Position numbers and translations under genes: made by a program. Below, piece after piece: positions 1-7,219 of a stretch of 16,499 nucleotides of DNA. The notes under the pieces are model-generated. The model searched no databases and had not been told where the DNA came from. It worked only from the letters and a program-made list of their open reading frames with translations. Source of the DNA: a bacterium (GTDB lineage Bacteria > SZUA-79 > Acidulodesulfobacterales > Acidulodesulfobacteraceae); the NCBI GenBank assembly GCA_021791295.1, contig JAJYWW010000064.1:1-16499 (forward strand), given 5' to 3'. Positions within the stretch are counted from its first letter, which is position 1. The number at the start of each line of letters is the position of its first letter.

Positions 1-67
1 TAGCCGTGCTCGAATTATCGATATTTCCTAACCCTCATAAACTTAACAAGGGATTCAAGACGGTTTT

Positions 68-1276
68 CTAAACTAAATAGGAAAAAAGTTTCCCCGCCAG
101 TTCTCTTTTTGATTGTCTTTCAAACCTCGTTATATCGCCGTCTTTTTGAATTAGAAACCCTTCGTTTTCATCGGCGCCTATGACATCTTTGGATACGTCG
201 TTTATGAAAATATAGTCTAAGGACTTTTCTGCAAGTTTTTTACGTCCGTTTTCTATCAAGGAGTCGGTTTCGGCGGCAAAACCGAAAATTATCTGCCCGC
301 TTTTTTTAATCGTCGATAAAATTTTTAATAAATCTTCGTTTTGAACCAGTTCGACGTTAAGGACGGCACCTGCCCCGCTCGTATTTGCGGCAGTATTGCC
401 GCTTTTTTTAATCTTTACTGGGCTTTTTTCTTTAAAACCGTAGTCCGAAACCGCGGCCGCCATAAAAAGCATATCGCACTCCTTGAATTCGGAAAGTAAA
501 ACTTCTTTGAAATCGCTAAAACTTACGCAGTTTATAATTTTTACCTTTTTGTTTATATATTGACCGCCTTTATCGATATTAAGAGCAATTAACGTAACGT
601 CGGCCCCCTGCCTTACCGCTTCGTTCGCAAGGCTTATCCCCATTTTTCCGCTCGAACCGTTCGACATAAACCTAACGGGATCCATATATTCTCTGGTAGC
701 TCCAGCCGTTATTAAAACTTTTTTACCCTCAAACTTCTTTTCGCTGAAAATGGATTCTACGTCGGATACAATGTCTTCTATTTCCGGAAACCTGCCTTCC
801 CCGAAATCGCCGCAGGCGGCATTTCCGGTTTCGGGAGAAACAATATGAAAATTATATTTAGTTAATTTATCTATGTTATCTTTTAATATTTTATTTGCAA
901 ACATATTAGGATTCATGGCGGGAACTAAAACTTTGGGTTTATCCGGCGAAGCAGAAACCGTCAAAGTTATGAGGGTATCGGCAATGCCCGCGGCAAGCTT
1001 GTTAATCGTATTATACGTCGCCGGAGCAATTAATATAATGTCGGCAAACTTAGACAGGGTAATATGAGACAACGGATTTTTAAAAGCGTCGTCGTCGAAA
1101 ACCTCTTCTCCGAAAGATTCAAAAATATAAGGAGAGATGAATTTTCCGGCAGATGCGCTTAATATGATCTTAATGTTTGCGCCCTCTTTTTTAAGCCTTC
1201 TGTATAAATCGACGCTTTTATAGCATGCAATCGAACCGGTAATGCATAATAGAACGTTTTTACCTTTTAACGTCAT
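68..1276 (-). CDS. coaBC: Bifunctional phosphopantothenoylcysteine decarboxylase / phosphopantothenate-cysteine ligase
   Basis: This 402-residue protein should carry out two consecutive steps of coenzyme A synthesis: CTP-dependent ligation of cysteine to 4'-phosphopantothenate (CoaB half) and FMN-dependent decarboxylation to 4'-phosphopantetheine (CoaC half). CoaC is N-terminal: GSIACYKS at 14-21, the catalytic His region NPLSHITL with H71, the FMN-contacting PATYNT (85-90), PAMN (119-122) and ACGD with the active-site Cys155. CoaB begins near 185 with KKVLITAGATREYMDPVRF, then SNGSSGKMG (205-213), AAAVSDY (273-279), KIKK (288-291) and GFAAET (332-337). Length is normal for the fusion. The region after KIKK holds an extra Asn/Thr/Gly/Ala-rich stretch of roughly ten residues compared with the E. 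coli protein. It is the last recognisable gene of its operon, 16 nt after the preceding stop. There is no clear Shine-Dalgarno, so translation may be coupled. Confidence 0.97.
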   Translation of the reverse strand: MTLKGKNVLLCITGSIACYKSVDLYRRLKKEGANIKIILSASAGKFISPYIFESFGEEVFDDDAFKNPLSHITLSKFADIILIAPATYNTINKLAAGIADTLITLTVSASPDKPKVLVPAMNPNMFANKILKDNIDKLTKYNFHIVSPETGNAACGDFGEGRFPEIEDIVSDVESIFSEKKFEGKKVLITAGATREYMDPVRFMSNGSSGKMGISLANEAVRQGADVTLIALNIDKGGQYINKKVKIINCVSFSDFKEVLLSEFKECDMLFMAAAVSDYGFKEKSPVKIKKSGNTAANTSGAGAVLNVELVQNEDLLKILSTIKKSGQIIFGFAAETDSLIENGRKKLAEKSLDYIFINDVSKDVIGADENEGFLIQKDGDITRFERQSKRELAGKLFSYLV

Positions 1277-1292
1277 AGAATTTTTTTATGGG

Positions 1293-1934
1293 TTAAATTA
1301 AGTACGGATTAAATTTTCTTTCGTATCCGATAGTCGTAGCTTCGCCGTGACCGGGATAGACTTTAACGTCGTCGCTCAACGTTAGAAGTTTGCTCTTAAT
1401 AGAACTTATGATTTGTTCAGACGAACCACCCAAAATATCCGTCCTGCCTACGGTATTTTTAAAAAGCGTATCGCCGCTGAAAAGATGCCTATCGTTTATC
1501 AAAAACGACATACTTCCGGGCGAATGTCCGGGCGTAAAAATAGGCAGAATTTTAATGCCGCCTAATTCGACAACTTCGCCGTCTTTTAAATATTTGTCGA
1601 TTACGACGTCTCCGGTATATTCAAAACCGAGATATTCAGCCTGCTCTTTCAAATTTTTCAGTATATATTCTTCTTCTCTATGCGCAATAATATCTATGCC
1701 GTATTTTTCTTTAAAATAATTATCCATTAACACATGGTCTATATGACAGTGCGTGTTTAGTATAAATTTTAAATCGATATTTTCGTCCAGAATTATTTTA
1801 TCTATTTTTTTTTCCTGCCCGCCCGGGTCTATAATAAAACCCTCTTTCTTTCCTCCGGATTCTTTTATTTCATCGTTAAACACGAGATACGTATTTACTT
1901 CAAACGGACCTGCCGGTATGGTATAAAACTTCAT
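1293..1934 (-). CDS. Metallo-beta-lactamase-fold hydrolase, glyoxalase II (YcbL/GloB) type
   Basis: A 213-residue single-domain metallo-hydrolase. The opening PAGPFEVNTYLV and FIIDPGG are typical of the GloB/YcbL group. Zinc ligands are visible: THCHIDH (H62, H64, D66, H67), GHSPGS (H137), SGDTLF (D155) and YPGHG (H196). The protein is shorter than true glyoxalase II and lacks its C-terminal glutathione-binding extension, as in YcbL-type single-domain enzymes, so the thioester substrate is uncertain. The start at 1934 is supported by AAGGAA about 10 nt upstream; another ATG just upstream is out of frame and hits a stop at once. It lies 22 nt after the phosphohexomutase stop and 16 nt before coaBC, so it is co-transcribed. 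The operon does not define its substrate. Confidence 0.9.
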   Translation of the reverse strand: MKFYTIPAGPFEVNTYLVFNDEIKESGGKKEGFIIDPGGQEKKIDKIILDENIDLKFILNTHCHIDHVLMDNYFKEKYGIDIIAHREEEYILKNLKEQAEYLGFEYTGDVVIDKYLKDGEVVELGGIKILPIFTPGHSPGSMSFLINDRHLFSGDTLFKNTVGRTDILGGSSEQIISSIKSKLLTLSDDVKVYPGHGEATTIGYERKFNPYLI

Positions 1935-1956
1935 ATATTCATAATTCCTTTACTTA

Positions 1957-3429
1957 TTAAATTAAATATTTTTGAAAAGCGTTGATTAAAACGTCAAGAT
2001 TTTCTTCGGTATCGGCTTCTCCGTATATTCTCATCAAATCTTCGGTTCCGGAAAGCCTTGCCAAAAGCCAAGAATCGTCGTCGAAAAAAACTTTGTATCC
2101 ATCGGTCATATTTTTGCCGATCACCTTTTTGCCCTCAAAAACGTTTGGAAATTTTTCCATTTTTTCGTCTATTTCCGCCTTGAACTTTTCCTTATCTACC
2201 GGAACGTTAATTCTTTTAGTATAAACCTGTCCTACTTTTTCAAACAGATTTTTAACGAGCGTCTTTAAAGGTTTTTTGTAATATGAAATCATCTCCAAAA
2301 CCAAAAGGCAGGTATATATTCCGTCTTTATCGGGAACATGACCGGCTACCGTTAAGCCGGAAGATTCTTCGCCGGCTATTATAACCTTTCCTTCAGAAAT
2401 AAGTTTCCCGAGATATTTAAAGCCGACAGGCGTTTCTATTACTTTAAAACCGTAATATTTTGCTACTCTATCAACCAAAGCCGTCGTAGCTACGCTTCTT
2501 GCCGCATCGCCTTTTATCCCCTTGCCTTCGATATAATAATTATAAAGAAGAGGGAAAATTATATTCGGCTCGACGAATTCCCCGCCTTCGTCCAAGATGC
2601 CGTACCTGTCGGCATCTCCGTCCGCCGCAAGACCTATGGCTGTTTTATCGGAACCGTCCGCATTTTTATTTTTATTATATTCTTTAATTAATGCGCCCAT
2701 ATCTTTTAAATTTTTTGCGGACGGATCAGGCGCAAAACCCGGCGCAAAAAAAGCGTCTCTTTCTTCGTATATTTCTTTAAATTCATAACCGGCTTCTCCT
2801 AAAATTTTTCCGATTATGCCTTTTGAAGTTCCGTGCAAAGATGTAATAAACGGAAAAAGCCTCCGCCCGTTATCCGCAATGAGTTTTAAATTTAATTTTG
2901 ATTTTACGAGATCTATATAATAACTTATAAAATCTTCTTCGATTAATAAACCCCGCTTTTTTGCTTCGTCGAAATCCATAAAATTATATCTCGGAGATTT
3001 AAGAAGATCGTTGGATTTTCTCGTTAAAACTTCGGTATCTTCCGGAAGAGCGGGTCCGCCCCAGTCCGGCGAGAACTTTATTCCGTTATAATTGTAAGGA
3101 TTGTGGCTTGCGGTTATATTTATCGCCCCAAGCGCTTTTTCTTTTAGTATTTTAATAGAAATAACCGGCGTCGGAGTGAAAGTATCGGCAAAAATTACGT
3201 TAAAGCCGTTGCCGCAAAAAACCGATGCGCTTATTTTTGCAAACTCTTCGGAAAGGAAGCGGGTATCGTAACCGATTATTATCTTGTTAGAAGGAAAAGC
3301 GTCTTTGTATTTTTCGGTTAAAAAATCGCATACCGCCTGCGAAACTAACTTAACGGATTCATATGTAAAATCGTCGGCTATTTTGCCTCTGTAGCCCGAT
3401 GTGCCAAATTCTATTTCAAAAGTATTAAT
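1957..3429 (-). CDS. Phosphoglucomutase/phosphomannomutase, probable ATT start
   Basis: An alpha-D-phosphohexomutase that interconverts hexose 6-phosphate and 1-phosphate. From ATG codons alone it would look like a 340-residue protein starting at 2979, but that lacks domain I and the catalytic serine. The frame stays open upstream to 3429 with no ATG, GTG or TTG and encodes a normal N-terminus (EIEFGTSGYRGKIADDF). The full protein is about 490 residues, normal for the family. All four loops are intact: TASHNP with phosphoserine S108, DGDADR (270-275, Mg binding), GEESSG (353-358, sugar binding) and RLSGTED (458-464, phosphate binding). The best start is ATT at 3427-3429, six nt after AAGGAG. 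The gene lies 25 nt downstream of the nucleotidyltransferase fusion, so it likely supplies that enzyme's sugar-1-phosphate. Sugar preference (Glc, Man, GlcN) cannot be read from sequence. Confidence 0.92.
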   Translation of the reverse strand: MNTFEIEFGTSGYRGKIADDFTYESVKLVSQAVCDFLTEKYKDAFPSNKIIIGYDTRFLSEEFAKISASVFCGNGFNVIFADTFTPTPVISIKILKEKALGAINITASHNPYNYNGIKFSPDWGGPALPEDTEVLTRKSNDLLKSPRYNFMDFDEAKKRGLLIEEDFISYYIDLVKSKLNLKLIADNGRRLFPFITSLHGTSKGIIGKILGEAGYEFKEIYEERDAFFAPGFAPDPSAKNLKDMGALIKEYNKNKNADGSDKTAIGLAADGDADRYGILDEGGEFVEPNIIFPLLYNYYIEGKGIKGDAARSVATTALVDRVAKYYGFKVIETPVGFKYLGKLISEGKVIIAGEESSGLTVAGHVPDKDGIYTCLLVLEMISYYKKPLKTLVKNLFEKVGQVYTKRINVPVDKEKFKAEIDEKMEKFPNVFEGKKVIGKNMTDGYKVFFDDDSWLLARLSGTEDLMRIYGEADTEENLDVLINAFQKYLI

Positions 3430-3435
3430 TTTTCT

Positions 3436-3441
3436 CTCCTT
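3436..3441 (-). promoter_or_regulatory. Shine-Dalgarno deciding the ATT start of the phosphohexomutase
   Basis: On the minus strand AAGGAG is followed by six nt (agaaaa) and then ATT AAT ACT. No ATG, GTG or TTG occurs in frame between the upstream in-frame stop and residue 151. The spacing is ideal for the ATT codon, so this site is the main evidence for the non-canonical start. Confidence 0.7.
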
Positions 3442-3454
3442 AATTTTATTACCG

Positions 3455-5974
3455 TTACGATAAAGCGCTTAAATCTCTTTCGTCCTTCCATGTTTCTATA
3501 TCATGGTTAAATTGATTTATGAGATCCAAGGCTTTATCTTTATCCCTGCTTTCCGAAAATATCTCGAAATGGGCTCCTTCCGACGTAGGATATGCAAGAA
3601 CCCATCCTTCGGGTTTTATCAGCTTTATACCGTCTATTAATAAAACATTATCTCCGCTGTATTTCTCGAAAAATTTTCTCATAACAAAACCTTTTAGTTC
3701 GGTAGGACAGGGAACTCTTTTGTATTCAAAATAAGTCGGCTCTATAAACCTCAATTCATTTTTAATCGAGGTATTAAGTTTTGCCAACATCTCAAGAAGT
3801 TTTATCGTCGAATACATTCCGTCGAATGCCGGCATAAACTTAGGATAGATATATCCGCCTTCGTTGTCGCCCGCAAAATAAACATGGGAATTAGCCGATT
3901 TTTCCATAAGACAACTTGAAGAATTTTTGGCGAAAAATATTTCAAAGTTATAATCGGCAGCCGATTTCGTTATATTAAAAGAAGAACCTACCGGAACGGT
4001 GATCGATCTGTCAGTCTTTTCCGTTTTCATAACCAAAAGCGCCATTAAAGTTAAAGCGGTATTACCGTCTATGTTGTCGCCGTTTTCATCGCAAATATAA
4101 ATTTTTTCTCCTCCATTATCGATGAAAATCCCAAGATCAGCGTTGATAGACCTAACTATGCTTGATAATTCTTTAAGCGATTTTTTAAATTCTTTTTCAG
4201 TCTTCGTTATTTTTGTCTGGTCTAAATTTGCGTTGAGATGAACCGAATCTATTCCAAGTTTTCCTATAATTGAGGGAAAAATCTTCGATGAACTTCCGTA
4301 TGAATAGTCTATAACGATTTTAAACTTTCTTTTTATAATTTTATCGACGTCTATCGTATTAAGAAAACCGTCGGCATAGTATTCCGTTCCGTGAGTCGGA
4401 TAAAATATCTCTCCCGTATCTTCGGAACCCACTCTGGAATAATCTTCCCTGAAAAACAGTCTTTCTATTTTTTGTTCCCCAAGCGTCGATAGGTCTAAAC
4501 CGTTAGAATCGAAGAACTTTATATTTAAGAGCTTTTTATCGAAAGGATGTTTTCTTACGTGTATTCCTCCGGAGCTCTTAAACTGTTTTGCCTGATATCT
4601 TACGATGGAAATAGGCGTATCGCTGAAATCGTTGACGTTAACGCCTACCGAAAGCGCTCCGGACATCATAGCCCTCGAAAAAAGCCTCGAAGTTTTGTGA
4701 CTGTCCCTCGATACGGAAATCGTCCTGTTTTTACCTATCGTCGCCCCGAATGCCGCCCCCAGTTTAGATGCAAATTCGGGGGTAACCTCCAAATTTGCAA
4801 GAGCGGTAATTCCGTATTGACCGAATATTTTTGCGCTCCACTTGTCCGACCAAATGAGGCTTTCGGATAATATAGCGCCGTCTTCCACATTTTTAAACGG
4901 CCATATCTTGACGTTAGGATTTATAACAGCGCCGTTGCCTATATGGCATACATCCGATATTACTGCACCCGACCCGATAAAAACATTGTTTCCGACGCTT
5001 GATTTGTATCCTAATATTGCCTCTTGTATATCGCAGTTTTGACCTATCTTGGAACTTTTTCCTATAATCGAACCGCTTATCTGCGTAGATTCCCCTATGG
5101 TGCAGTTATCTCCGATAACGCAGTTTTTAATTTTACAATTTTGAAGAATATGAACGTCTTTGCCTAATATTGAATTTTCTATATCGCAGCTTATATCTAC
5201 TATGCTTTTTACGCCTACTCTTACACTTTTTCCTTCAAGTATTTCTCCGTCGATATTAAGGTCTATCTTTCCGGCTATAATATCTAACTGGCTCTGTCTA
5301 TATTCCGAAAGCGTGCCTACATCTTTCCAATATCCCGAAGATATATGTCCGAAAAGGTTTTTATTTTCTTTTAAAAGTATAGGAAAAAGATCTTTTGAAA
5401 AATCGAATTCGCTTTTTTCGGGAATAATTTTTAATACCGATTTATTTAAAATATAAATTCCGGTATTTATAGTATCGCTGAATACTTCCGACCATGTAGG
5501 CTTTTCTAGAAACTTAGTTATCCTGCCTTCCGCATCCGTAATAACTATCCCGAAAGGTAGTGGATTTTCGACTCTCGTTAAAACTATAGTTGCGTCGCCT
5601 TTTCTGTTAATATGAAAATCTATAGATTTTTTTAAATTTATATCTGTAATAATATCTGCGCTTATTACTATGAAATCGTCATCTTTAAGTATATTCTCGA
5701 CACTTTTAACGGCTCCTGCCGTCCCGTAATCTTCTTCGGCAAGAATATATTCTATTTTTACTCCGAAACCTTCGCCGTCTCTAAAATGATTTTTTATAAG
5801 TTCGGGCTGGACATACAAAAGGACGATTAAATCGGTTATGCCGTATGTTTTTAGCAGATTAACGACATGCTCCATCATAGGCTTATTTGCGATATGAATC
5901 ATGGGTTTAGGAGCATTATTGGTTAAAGGTTTAAGCCTCGTTCCAAAACCACCCGCCATTATAACCGCCTGCAT
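3455..5974 (-). CDS. Sugar nucleotidyltransferase / left-handed beta-helix / degenerate phosphomannomutase fusion
   Basis: An 839-residue three-part protein. Residues 1 to about 235 are an NTP-transferase domain that makes an NDP-sugar from NTP and sugar-1-phosphate: AGGFGTRLKPLT (7-18), KPM (23-25), SADIITD (105-111, metal Asp), FLEKPT (155-160) and GYWKDVGT (214-221). Residues about 245-375 are hexapeptide repeats (IGDN, IGES, IGKS, IGQN, VGNN and IGSG turns). Residues about 385-839 resemble a phosphohexomutase but its loops are altered: SGGIHVRKHP (468-477) replaces TASHNP, FIDNGGEK (617-624) replaces DGDxDR, GDNEGG (702-707) replaces GE(E)SGH, and YPTSEGAHFEIFSE (795-808) replaces RxSGTEP. 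Proteins of this layout are usually labelled mannose-1-phosphate guanylyltransferase. GDP-mannose is plausible but the base and sugar are unproven. AAGGGG lies 9 nt before the ATG. It heads the four-gene operon; the intact mutase follows. Confidence 0.92.
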   Translation of the reverse strand: MQAVIMAGGFGTRLKPLTNNAPKPMIHIANKPMMEHVVNLLKTYGITDLIVLLYVQPELIKNHFRDGEGFGVKIEYILAEEDYGTAGAVKSVENILKDDDFIVISADIITDINLKKSIDFHINRKGDATIVLTRVENPLPFGIVITDAEGRITKFLEKPTWSEVFSDTINTGIYILNKSVLKIIPEKSEFDFSKDLFPILLKENKNLFGHISSGYWKDVGTLSEYRQSQLDIIAGKIDLNIDGEILEGKSVRVGVKSIVDISCDIENSILGKDVHILQNCKIKNCVIGDNCTIGESTQISGSIIGKSSKIGQNCDIQEAILGYKSSVGNNVFIGSGAVISDVCHIGNGAVINPNVKIWPFKNVEDGAILSESLIWSDKWSAKIFGQYGITALANLEVTPEFASKLGAAFGATIGKNRTISVSRDSHKTSRLFSRAMMSGALSVGVNVNDFSDTPISIVRYQAKQFKSSGGIHVRKHPFDKKLLNIKFFDSNGLDLSTLGEQKIERLFFREDYSRVGSEDTGEIFYPTHGTEYYADGFLNTIDVDKIIKRKFKIVIDYSYGSSSKIFPSIIGKLGIDSVHLNANLDQTKITKTEKEFKKSLKELSSIVRSINADLGIFIDNGGEKIYICDENGDNIDGNTALTLMALLVMKTEKTDRSITVPVGSSFNITKSAADYNFEIFFAKNSSSCLMEKSANSHVYFAGDNEGGYIYPKFMPAFDGMYSTIKLLEMLAKLNTSIKNELRFIEPTYFEYKRVPCPTELKGFVMRKFFEKYSGDNVLLIDGIKLIKPEGWVLAYPTSEGAHFEIFSESRDKDKALDLINQFNHDIETWKDERDLSALS

Positions 5975-6007
5975 AACTTGATACCCCTTGATTTATTATA
6001 ATTATTG

Positions 6008-6036
6008 TTGCACTCTGCGAATTATTCTATTAAAAT
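6008..6036 (+). promoter_or_regulatory. Candidate sigma70-type promoter for the PAP2 gene
   Basis: TTGCAC (6008-6013), a 17-nt spacer and TAAAAT (6031-6036) place a transcription start near 6043, about 30 nt before the PAP2 ATG. The surrounding DNA is very AT-rich, so a chance match is possible. Confidence 0.4.
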
Positions 6037-6062
6037 TATATCTTAATAAACCATAAAATCAA
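6035..6062 (-). promoter_or_regulatory. Candidate sigma70-type promoter for the nucleotide-sugar/coaBC operon
   Basis: On the minus strand TTGATT (6057-6062), a 16-nt spacer and a consensus TATAAT (6035-6040) would start transcription near 6028, about 54 nt before the ATG at 5974. Its -10 box overlaps the -10 box of the opposing PAP2 promoter candidate. Confidence 0.4.
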
Positions 6063-6074
6063 AACATAAAATTT

Positions 6075-6653
6075 ATGCTTTCCTATATTCTTCATTTAGA
6101 TACGGTCTTTTTTTTGCTAATAAACGACAATTTTCATTTTTCTTTATTAAACGACAATATGAGGGCGGTTACATATCTGGGTAACGGATGGGTTGTTTAC
6201 TGGCTGGTTCTTGTCTATGTTTATTTTTATAATCGATCAAAATTTAAAGAATCGTTCTTTCTGCTTTTTTTAACTCAAATCGTCCCGGGCATATTCGACA
6301 TTATATTAAAAAAAGCGGTAAACAGACCCAGACCAGTCGTAGCCCTCCACAATCTTATAAAAACCGGCGCCGTCCATATAAACCTACTGGGAAGACATCT
6401 TACGGAACACTCTTTTCCTTCGGGTCATTCCGTAACGGCTTTTTCTTTAGCGGTAGCTCTTTCTTATATATTTCCTAAACACAAAAAATTATTTTATATT
6501 CTTGCGTTTGTAGTGGCTTTTTCCAGAGTCTACGACGGCGAACATTATCCTTTAGACGTAATTGCCGGCAGTATTTTAGGTTATTTATTTGCAAAGATAA
6601 CCCTTATCGCATATAAAAAAATAAGAAAGTTTAAAGATTTTAACTTTGAATAG
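6075..6653 (+). CDS. PAP2-superfamily membrane phosphatase
   Basis: A 192-residue integral membrane phosphatase of the PAP2 (type 2 phosphatidic acid phosphatase) superfamily. The three-part acid-phosphatase signature is complete: K80-x3-RPRP (84-87), PSGH (115-118) and SR-x5-H-x3-D (S150, R151, H157, D161). Hydrophobic segments at roughly 36-52, 60-78, 118-134, 139-150 and 160-178 fit the usual multi-pass topology with the active site at the outer face of the inner membrane. Likely substrates are undecaprenyl pyrophosphate, lipid A phosphate or phosphatidylglycerol phosphate; sequence alone does not decide. It is transcribed divergently from the sugar-nucleotide operon, which would suit a role in recycling the lipid carrier (inference). 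No good Shine-Dalgarno precedes the ATG. Its stop lies only 2 nt from the convergent lptE stop. Confidence 0.93.
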   Translation: MLSYILHLDTVFFLLINDNFHFSLLNDNMRAVTYLGNGWVVYWLVLVYVYFYNRSKFKESFFLLFLTQIVPGIFDIILKKAVNRPRPVVALHNLIKTGAVHINLLGRHLTEHSFPSGHSVTAFSLAVALSYIFPKHKKLFYILAFVVAFSRVYDGEHYPLDVIAGSILGYLFAKITLIAYKKIRKFKDFNFE

Positions 6654-6655
6654 TA

Positions 6656-7219
6656 TTATGAAGTTAATTTTTTAGACTCTATATATATTACTATTTTTCG
6701 CGCAATTCTTTTAGATGCGGTTTCTATCGCCATTTTTTCCTGTTTATGCGCAACTAAAGGATTTATATAATTATAATAAGTCGCGCCGGAAGAAAAACCG
6801 ATGTTTTCGAAAATTATCTTTCCGTTCGTTTTATACATACTTACCGTCACGTTTACCGTTATCATATAATTCACTGCCGCCGCTACTCCGGTATAGGACA
6901 TTACGCTGTTACTAATTGAGGTAATCTTTCCGGTTAAATAATATAGCGCATTGTTTTTATTAGAGGTAAACATATCGGTCTGAACATTGAGATAATTTGC
7001 GATATTATTGGAAAAATATACCCCCACGCCGCTTTTATATGTTAAATTTTTAAAAGGCTTTATATATATCTGCGAGATATTATTATATTTCTTATTTCCG
7101 TATTTACCGGCGGAGTAGATAGCAGAGCTTTTTTTTCCGTTTAAAATCCTGAAACCGCAGGACGAAACCGTGACGGCGGCAAATAAAATAAAAATAAGAA
7201 GTATAAGTTTATTTTTCAT
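6656..7219 (-). CDS. lptE: LPS-assembly lipoprotein LptE
   Basis: A 187-residue outer-membrane lipoprotein. A short basic N-terminus (MKNK) is followed by a hydrophobic core and the lipobox V-S-S-C, with lipidation and cleavage expected at Cys21; GFR follows, as in many LptE proteins. The mature part includes IYIKPFKNLTYKSGVGVYF, the recurring motif of this family, in which LptE plugs the LptD barrel and helps insert LPS into the outer membrane. Identity also rests on position: the start overlaps the leuS stop by four nt (ATGA), and leuS-lptE is a widely conserved pair. In E. coli holA follows; here holA is about 7.6 kb away on the other strand. The sequence family is weakly conserved, so a generic LptE-like lipoprotein remains possible. 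LspA, needed to mature it, is encoded two genes upstream in the same operon. Confidence 0.85.
   Translation of the reverse strand: MKNKLILLIFILFAAVTVSSCGFRILNGKKSSAIYSAGKYGNKKYNNISQIYIKPFKNLTYKSGVGVYFSNNIANYLNVQTDMFTSNKNNALYYLTGKITSISNSVMSYTGVAAAVNYMITVNVTVSMYKTNGKIIFENIGFSSGATYYNYINPLVAHKQEKMAIETASKRIARKIVIYIESKKLTS

Noticed and set aside
15..60. Weak CCCT...AGGG hairpin after coaBC as an intrinsic terminator
   Set aside because: The stem is only four to five pairs with a long loop and no T run follows on the minus strand.
1..67. Possible next gene after coaBC on the minus strand: a frame reading SLENRLESLVKFM that would continue after a frameshift as LGNIDNSSTA
   Set aside because: No start codon precedes the first segment, an in-frame stop follows soon after, and the window ends before the shifted frame can be judged. 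It could be a gene start with an assembly error, but the evidence is too thin to annotate.
1957..2979. Phosphohexomutase as a 340-residue protein starting at the first ATG (2979)
   Set aside because: This would omit the catalytic TASHNP loop and all of domain I, which are present in the same open frame upstream to 3429. ATG 2979 also has no Shine-Dalgarno.
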